Notes under the pieces: generated by a model
Told to the model about the DNA's origin: nothing
Databases searched by the model: none
Seen by the model: only the letters and a program-made list of their open reading frames with translations
Part shown: positions 50,524 through 58,176 of the stretch, in pieces
Layout of the letters: every line of letters begins with the position of its first letter
Position numbering within the stretch: the stretch's first letter is position 1
Program-made: the position numbers and the translations under genes
Assembly (NCBI GenBank): GCA_026005095.1
Contig: BPKK01000006.1
Location: forward strand, 1-64,000
Length of the DNA: 64,000 nt
DNA from: Silanimonas sp.
GTDB taxonomy: Bacteria > Pseudomonadota > Gammaproteobacteria > Xanthomonadales > Xanthomonadaceae
Direction of reading: 5' to 3'

Positions 50524-51546
50524 ATGATGCCAAGCCCCTTCCTCCGTCTTCTCGGCCTGCTCGGCCTGGTCGCCTTGTTGCTGATCGCGCCGCCCGTCTT
50601 TGCCCAGACCCAGACCCTGCGCCTTGCCACCCTCGCGCCGGATGGCTCGCCCTGGATGCGCGAGCTGCGCGCTGCTGCCGAACAGGTGAAGACCGAGACG
50701 CAGGGACGGGTGGAGATCCGCTACTTTCCTGGCGGCGTGATGGGCAATGACCAGGCCGTGCTCCGGCGCATCCGCCAGGGCGGGCAGCTGCAGGGCGGGG
50801 TGCTCACCTCGAGCGAGCTTTCCCTGGTCTACCCGGATGCTCCGGTCTACACCCTGCCGTTCCTGTTCGAGGACTGGGCGGCGGTGGACCGCGTGCGGCC
50901 CCGGGTCGATCCGCTGCTGGCCAAGGGCTTCGCCGAACGCGGCTTCCACATGCTCGGGGCCTCGGGCGTGGGCTTCGCCTACCTGATGAGCACCCGCCCC
51001 CTGCGCGGCCCCGATGACGTGCGCCGTGCCAAGCTCTGGGTGCCGCAGAACGATCGCATCGCCGAGCTGACCTTCCGCGAAGGCGGCGCCAGCCCGATCC
51101 CGCTGCCGATCGGCGATGTGTTCACCAGCCTGCAGACCGGCATGGTGGACATGGTGGCCAACACCCCGGCCGGCGCCGTGGCCCTGCAGTGGCACGGACG
51201 CCTGCGCTATCTCTACGACCTGCCGCTGGCCTACGTGGTGGGCTACATCATCGTCGATACCCGCGCCTGGGGCCGCATCGCCCCCGCCGACCAGGCGGTG
51301 GTGGATCGCATCTTCAAGGCCGCCGCCGCCCGCGTCGATGCAAGCATCCGCCGCGATGATGCCGCCGCACTGGAGGCGATGAAGAAGCAGGGGCTCACGG
51401 TGGTGACGCCCACCGCCGAGGACGCCGCCTATTTCCGCCAGATCGGCGAGACCGTGGTGCGGCGCCTCTACGAAGAGGGGCGGATGGATGCCTCCCTGCT
51501 GACCGCCATCCGCGAGGCCAAGGCCACGCCGGGCAGCCCGGATTGA
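50524..51546 (+). CDS. TRAP transporter substrate-binding protein (DctP family, TatT-associated)
   Basis: 340-residue periplasmic binding protein. It has a signal peptide (LLGLLGLVALLLIAPPVFA, cleaved near AQTQTL), then LRLATLAPDGSPWMRELRA, and YFPGGVMGNDQAVLRRIRQG, as in DctP-type receptors. DRIAELTFREGGASPIPLP includes the specificity-helix region and TSLQTGMVDMV the hinge. The usual ligand-carboxylate Arg seems to be around LWVPQNDRIA, so an acidic ligand is likely, though not provable by eye. It overlaps the Q-subunit gene by 4 bases (TTGA). Confidence 0.92.
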   Translation: MMPSPFLRLLGLLGLVALLLIAPPVFAQTQTLRLATLAPDGSPWMRELRAAAEQVKTETQGRVEIRYFPGGVMGNDQAVLRRIRQGGQLQGGVLTSSELSLVYPDAPVYTLPFLFEDWAAVDRVRPRVDPLLAKGFAERGFHMLGASGVGFAYLMSTRPLRGPDDVRRAKLWVPQNDRIAELTFREGGASPIPLPIGDVFTSLQTGMVDMVANTPAGAVALQWHGRLRYLYDLPLAYVVGYIIVDTRAWGRIAPADQAVVDRIFKAAAARVDASIRRDDAAALEAMKKQGLTVVTPTAEDAAYFRQIGETVVRRLYEEGRMDASLLTAIREAKATPGSPD

Positions 51547-52052
51547 GGACCACGGCTGCCCGCCTGCTGGCCCTGCTGCACCGGCTCGAGGACGGTCTCC
51601 TCGCGCTGGCAGCCTTGTTGCTGCTCCTGCTCGCCCTGGCGCAGATCGTGCTGCGGGCGGGCTTCGACGCCGGCTGGAGCTGGGCCGAGCCGGTGAGCCG
51701 CGCCGGCGTGCTGTGGCTTGCCATGCTGGGAGCGCTGGGGGCCGCACGTCAGCAGCGGCACATCGCCATCGACGCCCTGCCGCGCCTGCTTCCCGCCCCC
51801 TGGCGCCGGCTCGTGCATGCGCTCTCGACCCTCGCCGCCGCCGCGGTCTGCGCCTGGGCGGCCTGGGTCGGTGCCGGACTCGTGGCCGCCGAGCGCGAGT
51901 TCCCGCTGGTCTTCGCGCTCGGCATCCCGAGCTGGGTGCCGATGCTGGTGCTGCCTGCAGGCTTCGGCCTGCTGGCCCTGCGGCTGACGATCGGCGCCTT
52001 CTCGGTGCCTCCGCCGCCCGGTGCCGAGGGCGGGGAAGGGCAGGGCACATGA
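51543..52052 (+). CDS. TRAP transporter small permease (DctQ family)
   Basis: 169-residue inner-membrane protein with four helices (about residues 15-40, 58-75, 98-118 and 135-155). It has the family features GWSWAEPVSRAGVLWLAMLG and ARQQRHIAIDALPRLL. It pairs with the large permease to form the sodium-driven translocation unit. The start is TTG, overlapping the upstream stop (TTGA). I see no better ATG or GTG that keeps the first helix, so re-initiation at TTG seems real. It ends on an ATGA overlap with dctM. Confidence 0.88.
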   Translation: MRTTAARLLALLHRLEDGLLALAALLLLLLALAQIVLRAGFDAGWSWAEPVSRAGVLWLAMLGALGAARQQRHIAIDALPRLLPAPWRRLVHALSTLAAAAVCAWAAWVGAGLVAAEREFPLVFALGIPSWVPMLVLPAGFGLLALRLTIGAFSVPPPPGAEGGEGQGT

Positions 52053-53332
52053 GCCTGGAACTGCAGCTCGGCCTGCTGCTCCTGCTCGCCGCGCTGGGCA
52101 TGCCGCTGTTCGCGGTGATCCTCGGCATCGCCCTGGTCGGCCTGCAGGCGGCCGGCTACGGGGAGGCGGCGCTCACCGAGTTCTATGGCCTTGGCGACAT
52201 GCCGGGCCTGATCGCCATCCCGCTGTTCACCCTGGCCGGCTACCTGCTGAGTGAAAGCCAGGCCCCGCGCCGGCTGGTGCGGCTCTCGAACGCACTGCTC
52301 GGCGGCCTGCCCGGCGGGCTGGCCATCGTCGCCATCGTGGCCTGCGCCTTCTTCACCGCCTTCACCGGTGCCTCAGGGGTCACTGTCGTGGCCATGGGCG
52401 CCCTGCTGTTCCCGGCCCTGGTGGCGGCGGGTTATCCGAAGGGCTACAGCCTTGGCCTCGTGACCGCCGGCGGCAGCCTCGGCCTGCTGTTCGCTCCCTC
52501 GCTACCGCTCATCCTCTACGGCTTCGTGGCCGGACCGATCGCCGGCGATCCCGGGGTCAGCCTTCCCGATCTCTTCCTCGCCGGCCTGCTGCCCGGGCTG
52601 CTGATGCTGCTCGTGCTCTCGGCCCATGCCATGTGGGTGGGGCGCTCGGTGCCGGCACCACCGCGGGGATTCGATGCCGGCGAGCTCCGGGCCGCGCTGT
52701 GGGAGGCGCGCTGGGAACTGCCCCTGCCGCTGATCGTGCTCACCGCGGTCTACCAAGGCGTGCTGGCGGTGAGCGAGGTGGCTGCGCTCACCGCGGCTTA
52801 CGTGCTCGTGGTGACGGTGTTCCTGCGCCGGGAGATCGGCCTGCGCCAACTGCCCGGGGTGATGGCCGAGGCCATGCGTATGGTCGGCGCCATCCTGCTC
52901 ATCCTCGGCGCCGCCCGGGCGCTCTCGAACTGGTTCATCGACCAGGACATACCCGGCCGCCTGTACACCTTCGTCAGCGCCCATGTGGAAGGCCCGCTGG
53001 AGTTCCTGCTACTGCTCAACCTGTTCCTGCTGGTGGTCGGCATGCTGGTGGACATCTTCTCGGCCATCGTCATCCTGACGCCACTGCTGATGCCCTTGGC
53101 CGCCCAGTTCGGGGTGCATCCGGCCCATCTCGGAGTGGTGATGCTGGCCAATCTGCAGCTCGGCTACTTCACCCCGCCGGTGGGCATGAACCTGTTCATC
53201 GCCGCCTACCGCTTCCAGCAGCCGGTCACCGCCCTCGTCCGTGCCACGCTGCCCTTCCTGCTGCTGCTGGGGGCCACGGTGCTGCTCATCACCTGGTGGC
53301 CCGGCCTCTCGCTCGCCCTGCTGGCGGGCTGA
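52049..53332 (+). CDS. dctM: TRAP transporter large permease (DctM family)
   Basis: 427-residue polytopic permease with about 11-12 helices, the sodium-coupled transport subunit of the TRAP system. The family motifs are LGMPLFAVILG near the start, MPGLIAIPLFTLAGYLLSES, FTAFTGASGVTVVAMGALL, and NLQLGYFTPPVGMNLFIAAY near the end. The ATG at 52049 overlaps the Q-subunit stop by 4 bases; the frame is open upstream, but that part is a shadow of the Q gene. Together with the TatT, P and Q genes it forms a complete four-gene importer. Confidence 0.95.
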   Translation: MSLELQLGLLLLLAALGMPLFAVILGIALVGLQAAGYGEAALTEFYGLGDMPGLIAIPLFTLAGYLLSESQAPRRLVRLSNALLGGLPGGLAIVAIVACAFFTAFTGASGVTVVAMGALLFPALVAAGYPKGYSLGLVTAGGSLGLLFAPSLPLILYGFVAGPIAGDPGVSLPDLFLAGLLPGLLMLLVLSAHAMWVGRSVPAPPRGFDAGELRAALWEARWELPLPLIVLTAVYQGVLAVSEVAALTAAYVLVVTVFLRREIGLRQLPGVMAEAMRMVGAILLILGAARALSNWFIDQDIPGRLYTFVSAHVEGPLEFLLLLNLFLLVVGMLVDIFSAIVILTPLLMPLAAQFGVHPAHLGVVMLANLQLGYFTPPVGMNLFIAAYRFQQPVTALVRATLPFLLLLGATVLLITWWPGLSLALLAG

Positions 53333-53359
53333 AGCCGGGGCAACCCATCCGGGGCCGCC

Positions 53360-53376
53360 CCGCTGGCGGCCAGCGG
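53360..53376 (+). terminator. Hairpin between dctM and guaB
   Basis: CCGCTGG and CCAGCGG form a 7-base stem with a CGG loop 28 bases after the dctM stop. No T-run follows, so this is only a weak terminator candidate. Confidence 0.3.
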
Positions 53377-53394
53377 AGCAGGGCGGGGAACGGG

Positions 53395-53400
53395 TAGAAT
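53395..53400 (+). promoter_or_regulatory. Candidate -10 box for guaB-guaA
   Basis: TAGAAT lies 29 bases before the guaB start in a GGG-TAGAAT-G context. No convincing -35 is present at the proper distance, so strength or activator dependence is unknown. Confidence 0.35.
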
Positions 53401-53428
53401 GTCGCGCTTCCCAGTTCCGGAGCAGTCC

Positions 53429-54883
53429 ATGCTGCGCATCCAGGCGGAAGCCCTCACCTTCGACGACGTCTCCCTGATCCCGGCCCACTCCGCGGTACTG
53501 CCGAAGGACGTCTCCCTCAAAACCCGCCTCACCCGGGGCCTCGACCTAAACCTGCCGATCGTCGCCGCCGCCATGGACACCGTGTCCGAGGCCAGGCTGG
53601 CCATCGCCATGGCCCAGCTCGGCGGTATCGCCATCATCCACAAGAACATGAGCCTCGAGCGCCAGGCCGCCGAGGTGGCCGAGGTGAAGAAGTTCGAGGC
53701 CGGGGTCATCCGCGAGCCCTTCACCGTCTCACCCGATACCTCGGTGGGCGAGGTGCTCAAGCTCACCCGGGCCCGGCGCATCTCCGGCGTGCCGGTGGTG
53801 GCCGATGGCCAGTTGGTGGGCATCGTCACCGGGCGCGACATGCGCTTCGAAAAGCACCTCGACGCCCCAGTGAGCAGCATCATGACCGGCCGCGACCGCC
53901 TGGTGACGGTGCGCGAAGGCGCCAGCGACGAGGAAGTGCTGGCCAAGCTGCATCAGCACCGCATCGAGAAGGTACTGGTGGTCGACGACCAGTTCGCCCT
54001 GCGCGGCCTGATCACCGTGAAGGACATCCAGAAGGCGCGTGACAACCCGGATGCCGCCAAGGACAGCAGCGAGCGCCTGGTGGTCGGTGCCGCGGTGGGC
54101 GTGGGCGGGGATACCGAAGCACGGGTCGAGGCCCTGGTCGCCGCCGGCGTGGACGTGATCGTGGTCGATACCGCGCATGGTCATTCCCAGGGCGTGCTCG
54201 ACCGCGTGGCCTGGGTGAAGAAACACTTCCCGAACCTGCAGGTGATCGGTGGCAACATCGTCACCGGCGAGGCGGCGCTGGCCCTCGAGGCCGCGGGCGC
54301 CGATGCGGTGAAGGTGGGCGTGGGCCCGGGCTCGATCTGCACCACCCGCATCGTTGCCGGCGTGGGCGTGCCGCAGGTGACCGCGGTGGCCATGGTGGCC
54401 GATGCGCTGAAGGGCCGCATCCCGCTGATCGCCGATGGCGGCATCCGCTATTCGGGCGACATCGCCAAGGCCATCGCTGCCGGCGCCTCCAGCGTGATGA
54501 TCGGCGGCCTGTTCGCCGGCACCGAGGAATCACCAGGCGAAATCGAGCTGTTCCAGGGCCGCAGCTACAAGAGCTATCGCGGCATGGGCAGCCTCGGCGC
54601 CATGCAGCAGGGCAGCAAGGACCGTTACTTCCAGGACGCCTCCGATGCCGACAAGCTGGTGCCGGAGGGCATCGAGGGGCGCGTGCCCTACCGCGGCCCG
54701 CTGGCCAACGTGGTACACCAGCTCGCCGGCGGCCTGCGCGCCTCGATGGGCTATGTCGGCTGCGCCAGCATCGAGGAGATGCGCACCAAGCCGAGCTTCG
54801 TGCGCGTGACCAATGCCGGCACCCGCGAGGCCCACGTGCACGACGTGCAGATCACCAAGGAACCGCCGAACTACCGGCAGTGA
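53429..54883 (+). CDS. guaB: Inosine-5'-monophosphate dehydrogenase
   Basis: 484-residue IMPDH, NAD-dependent oxidation of IMP to XMP, the first committed step to GMP. The TIM barrel holds the catalytic Cys loop [16 protein letters not shown] (about residues 298-313), and a CBS pair sits at about 93-200 ([20 protein letters not shown] and the second copy). [19 protein letters not shown] is the flap region. ATG at 53429 is chosen for GGAG 7 bases upstream and the normal N-terminus [13 protein letters not shown]; the ATG at 53399 overlaps the -10 box. guaA follows after 33 bases. Confidence 0.98.
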   Translation: MLRIQAEALTFDDVSLIPAHSAVLPKDVSLKTRLTRGLDLNLPIVAAAMDTVSEARLAIAMAQLGGIAIIHKNMSLERQAAEVAEVKKFEAGVIREPFTVSPDTSVGEVLKLTRARRISGVPVVADGQLVGIVTGRDMRFEKHLDAPVSSIMTGRDRLVTVREGASDEEVLAKLHQHRIEKVLVVDDQFALRGLITVKDIQKARDNPDAAKDSSERLVVGAAVGVGGDTEARVEALVAAGVDVIVVDTAHGHSQGVLDRVAWVKKHFPNLQVIGGNIVTGEAALALEAAGADAVKVGVGPGSICTTRIVAGVGVPQVTAVAMVADALKGRIPLIADGGIRYSGDIAKAIAAGASSVMIGGLFAGTEESPGEIELFQGRSYKSYRGMGSLGAMQQGSKDRYFQDASDADKLVPEGIEGRVPYRGPLANVVHQLAGGLRASMGYVGCASIEEMRTKPSFVRVTNAGTREAHVHDVQITKEPPNYRQ

Positions 54884-54916
54884 TCTCTAGAGCCTCCGCT
54901 GCCGAGCCGCCTTCGC

Positions 54917-56485
54917 ATGACCGACATCCACAGCGACAAGATCCTCATCCTCGACTTCGGCGCGCAGTACACCCAGCTGATCGCCCGCCGGGTGCGCGAA
55001 CTCGGCGTGTACTGCGAGATCTGGGCCTGGGACCACGACCCGGCCGACATCGCTCGCTTCGCCCCCAAGGGCATCATCCTCTCCGGCGGGCCGGAATCGA
55101 CCACCGAGGCCGGCTCGCCGCGCGCCCCGCGCGAGGTGTTCGAACTCGGCGTCCCCCTGCTCGGCATCTGCTACGGCATGCAGACCATGGCCGTGCAGCT
55201 CGGCGGCGCCGTGGAAGGCGGGCATGACCGCGAGTTCGGCTATGCCGAGGTGGAGGTGGTCTCGGCCTGCCGCCTGCTCGACGAACAGAAGGACCACCCC
55301 GGCACGCCGCCGCGCATCGACGTGTGGATGAGCCACGGCGACCGTGTCACCGCGCTGCCGCCAGGTTTCAAGACCACCGCCCGCACCATCAGCGTCCCCA
55401 TCGTGGCCATGGCCGACGAGGCCCGCCGCTACTACGGTGTGCAGTGGCACCCGGAAGTGACCCACACCAAACAGGGCACCGAGCAGCTGCGCCGCTTCGT
55501 GGTGGAGATCTGCGGCTGCGCCACCCTGTGGACGGCCGCCAACATCATCGAGGACCAGGTCGCCCGCGTGCGCGCCCAGGTGGGCGAGGACGAGGTGCTG
55601 CTCGGGCTCTCGGGCGGCGTCGACTCCTCGGTGGTGGCCGCCCTGCTGCACCGGGCCATCGGCGATCGGCTCACCTGCGTGTTCGTCGATACCGGTCTGC
55701 TGCGCTGGAACGAGGGCGACCAGGTGATGGCGATGTTCGCCGAGCACATGGGCGTGAAGGTGGTCCGCGTCGATGCCTCGGAACGCTTCTACCGCGAACT
55801 GGCCGGGGTCCAGGATCCGGAGACCAAGCGCAAGACCATCGGCCGGCTGTTCATCGAGGTCTTCGAGGAGGAAGCCGCAAAGCTGCCGAATGTGAGGTGG
55901 CTGGCGCAGGGCACCATCTACCCTGATGTGATCGAGTCGGCCGGCAGCAAGACCGGCAAGGCGCACGTCATCAAGAGCCACCACAATGTGGGGGGGCTGC
56001 CGGAGCGCATGCAGCTCAAGCTGGTCGAGCCGCTGCGCGAGCTGTTCAAGGACGAGGTGCGGCGCATCGGCCTCGAGCTCGGCCTGCCGCGCGAGATGGT
56101 GTTCCGCCACCCGTTCCCCGGTCCGGGCCTTGGCGTGCGCATCCTCGGCGAGGTGAGGCGCGAGTACGCCGAAATCCTCGCCCGCGCCGATGCCATCTTC
56201 ATCGAGGAACTGCGCAAGGCCGGCTGGTACGACCGGACCTCGCAGGCGTTCGCGGTCTTCCTTCCGGTGAAATCGGTGGGCGTGGTGGGTGATGCCCGCG
56301 CCTATGAATGGGTGATCGCCCTGCGGGCGGTCGAAACCATCGATTTCATGACCGCGCACTGGGCGCATTTGCCCTACGACCTGCTGGACGTGGTGGCACG
56401 CCGTATCGTCAACGAGCTGCGCGGCGTGAGCCGTGTGGTCTACGACATCTCCGGCAAGCCGCCGGCAACGATCGAGTGGGAGTGA
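54917..56485 (+). CDS. guaA: GMP synthase (glutamine-hydrolysing)
   Basis: 522-residue two-part enzyme converting XMP to GMP. The class I glutaminase domain has the Cys in [15 protein letters not shown] and the His/Glu pair in WHPEVTHT. The ATP-pyrophosphatase domain has [16 protein letters not shown], and the C-terminal dimerisation domain ends PPATIEWE. The length is normal. It is downstream of guaB, the standard operon, and its stop overlaps the tadA start by 4 bases (GTGA). No ribosome site of note precedes the ATG, so the 33-base gap may allow re-initiation from guaB. Confidence 0.98.
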   Translation: MTDIHSDKILILDFGAQYTQLIARRVRELGVYCEIWAWDHDPADIARFAPKGIILSGGPESTTEAGSPRAPREVFELGVPLLGICYGMQTMAVQLGGAVEGGHDREFGYAEVEVVSACRLLDEQKDHPGTPPRIDVWMSHGDRVTALPPGFKTTARTISVPIVAMADEARRYYGVQWHPEVTHTKQGTEQLRRFVVEICGCATLWTAANIIEDQVARVRAQVGEDEVLLGLSGGVDSSVVAALLHRAIGDRLTCVFVDTGLLRWNEGDQVMAMFAEHMGVKVVRVDASERFYRELAGVQDPETKRKTIGRLFIEVFEEEAAKLPNVRWLAQGTIYPDVIESAGSKTGKAHVIKSHHNVGGLPERMQLKLVEPLRELFKDEVRRIGLELGLPREMVFRHPFPGPGLGVRILGEVRREYAEILARADAIFIEELRKAGWYDRTSQAFAVFLPVKSVGVVGDARAYEWVIALRAVETIDFMTAHWAHLPYDLLDVVARRIVNELRGVSRVVYDISGKPPATIEWE

Positions 56486-56961
56486 GCGAAACCGACCAGC
56501 ATTGGATGCGCCATGCCCTCGCGCTCGCCCGCGAGGCCGCCGACATACACGGCGAGGTACCAGTAGCGGCCGTGCTGGTGGGGGCTGATGGCCGGCGGCT
56601 CGCCGAAGGGTGGAACCGCAACATCGCCGAGCACGACCCCAGTGCGCATGCCGAGATCGTGGCCCTGCGCGAAGGCGGGCGAGTACTCGGCAACCACCGC
56701 CTGCTCGGCACCACGCTCTACGTCACCCTGGAACCCTGCGCGATGTGCGCCATGGCCATGGTGCATGCCCGCATCGCCCGTCTGGTGTTCGCCGCCCGCG
56801 ATCCCAAGACCGGGGCCTGCGGTAGCGTCTTCGACCTGCTTGCCGACCCGCGCCATAACCACCGCGTGCAGGTGGAGGCGGGCGTGCTGGCCGAAGAGGC
56901 CTCGGTGATGCTCAGCAACTACTTCCGCGCCAAGCGCGGCAAACCGCCGATCAGCGACTGA
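56482..56961 (+). CDS. tadA: tRNA-specific adenosine deaminase
   Basis: 159-residue zinc deaminase making inosine at the wobble position (A34) of tRNA-Arg(ACG). The zinc/catalytic motifs are [11 protein letters not shown] (His ligand plus proton-shuttle Glu) and PCAMCAMAM (PCxxC). The start is read as GTG at 56482, overlapping guaA (GTGA); the ATG at 56506 is an alternative that would remove eight residues. The C-terminal basic segment RAKRGKPP is typical. It converges on the DUF2721 gene with an 18-base gap. Confidence 0.94.
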   Translation: MSETDQHWMRHALALAREAADIHGEVPVAAVLVGADGRRLAEGWNRNIAEHDPSAHAEIVALREGGRVLGNHRLLGTTLYVTLEPCAMCAMAMVHARIARLVFAARDPKTGACGSVFDLLADPRHNHRVQVEAGVLAEEASVMLSNYFRAKRGKPPISD

Positions 56962-56979
56962 AAGCGGGAGCGCACCGGC

Positions 56980-57432
56980 TCAGGGGGGCCGCCGCCGTGC
57001 CTCGGCCTCGTCGAGTTCGGCATCCAGGCTGCGCACGGCCAGGCTCACTTCCAGGCCCATCGCCGCGCTGGCGAGCAGCAGGCAGAGGGTGCCGAGCAGG
57101 GCCACGGCCGTGGCGAGGATGCCGAAACGGCCGGCGAACAGGGCATCGGCCGCCAGGGCCAGGCTGGTGCCGACGAAGCAGCCTAGCGCCAGGTAGAGCA
57201 GGCGGCAGGCCCGCAGCACCAGCGCGGCACGGCGGCGATGCTCGGTGAGAGCGCGCTCGCGGGCCGCGCTCCAGCCGGTCGTGCCCTCGATGGCGAGCAG
57301 GGCCCGCAGACGGTCCACCACCCGCGCCAGCCGGGCATTGGCCGAGATCAGCAGCGAACCGGTGGCCGCCATCAGCAGGGCCGGAGCGAGCATGGCACCG
57401 ATCACGCCGGGGTGGGCGAGGGGGTGGGGCAT
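56980..57432 (-). CDS. DUF2721 family membrane protein
   Basis: 150-residue membrane protein with three hydrophobic segments (about residues 8-28, 76-97 and 103-125). After the first segment comes the family signature [20 protein letters not shown], and the second/third helices hold [18 protein letters not shown]. Members of DUF2721 are inner-membrane proteins without a known role. It is divergent from orn (158-base gap) and convergent with tadA. Confidence 0.82.
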   Translation of the reverse strand: MPHPLAHPGVIGAMLAPALLMAATGSLLISANARLARVVDRLRALLAIEGTTGWSAARERALTEHRRRAALVLRACRLLYLALGCFVGTSLALAADALFAGRFGILATAVALLGTLCLLLASAAMGLEVSLAVRSLDAELDEAEARRRPP

Positions 57433-57590
57433 GCAGCCGTCCTCGGAGTGGTACGGCCCGTATCATCGCCGCTTGCCGCCCTAGCAGAAAAGCCGGTCTG
57501 CCCGGGAAACGCCGATGGGCGGCGGAAACCGGCCCGCCTGCGGCAGGACGCCGGCCCCCTGGCAGCGGGCAGGACCGCTACACTGCCGCG
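57433..57590. other. Intergenic region between divergent DUF2721 and orn genes
   Basis: 158 bases that must hold the promoters of both neighbours. I see a near-palindrome centred at 57457 (TACGG-C-CCGTA) overlapping a TATCAT box (57461-57466), and a TACACT box only a few bases before the orn ATG. None has a convincing -35. Confidence 0.3.
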
Positions 57591-58160
57591 ATGACCAACG
57601 CCCCTGCCGACGACACCCGACTCATCTGGGTCGATCTCGAGATGACCGGCCTCGATCCGGCCACCGACTCGATCCTCGAGATCGCCACCGTGGTGACCGA
57701 CCGCGACCTCAACATCCTCGCCGAGGGGCCGGAACTCGCCATCCACCACCCGCTCGCGGTGCTCGAGGCGATGGACGAGTGGAACCGCAATACCCACCGC
57801 AAGTCCGGGCTATGGCAGCGGGTGCTGGAAAGCCGGGTGTCGCTTGCCGAGGCCGAGGCCCTGACCTGCGATTTCCTTTCCCGCTGGGTGCCGGCCGGCA
57901 AGTCGCCGATCTGCGGCAATTCCATCTGCCAGGATCGCCGTTTCCTCGCCCGCCTGATGCCGCGGCTGGAGCGCTGGTTCCACTACCGCAACCTCGATGT
58001 CTCCACGGTCAAGGAACTGGCCCGGCGCTGGGCGCCGGCGGTGGCGGAAGGCGTGAAAAAGCAGGGCGCGCACACGGCGCTCGCCGACGTGCGCGAATCC
58101 ATCGAGGAACTCAGGCACTATCGCCGCCATATGGGCGCATTGGGCGGCCATCCCGGCTGA
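57591..58160 (+). CDS. orn: Oligoribonuclease
   Basis: 189-residue DEDDh 3'-5' exonuclease that degrades di- to pentaribonucleotides, including pGpG, the product of c-di-GMP hydrolysis. The catalytic acids are in [11 protein letters not shown] (residues 10-20), the third in [17 protein letters not shown]-type region ([18 protein letters not shown]), and the DEDDh His in [14 protein letters not shown]. The length is normal. A diguanylate cyclase gene follows after 16 bases on the same strand, so the two may be cotranscribed. Confidence 0.97.
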   Translation: MTNAPADDTRLIWVDLEMTGLDPATDSILEIATVVTDRDLNILAEGPELAIHHPLAVLEAMDEWNRNTHRKSGLWQRVLESRVSLAEAEALTCDFLSRWVPAGKSPICGNSICQDRRFLARLMPRLERWFHYRNLDVSTVKELARRWAPAVAEGVKKQGAHTALADVRESIEELRHYRRHMGALGGHPG

Positions 58161-58176
58161 AGGGAACCACATCGGC

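Noticed and set aside
45951-50630. A 1559-codon open frame on the minus strand across der, the MoeB fusion, folD and the TatT gene
   Set aside because: It is antisense to four well-supported genes, shows only low-complexity Arg/Gly/His/Gln-rich sequence and no family motif. Long antisense frames are expected in DNA this GC-rich.
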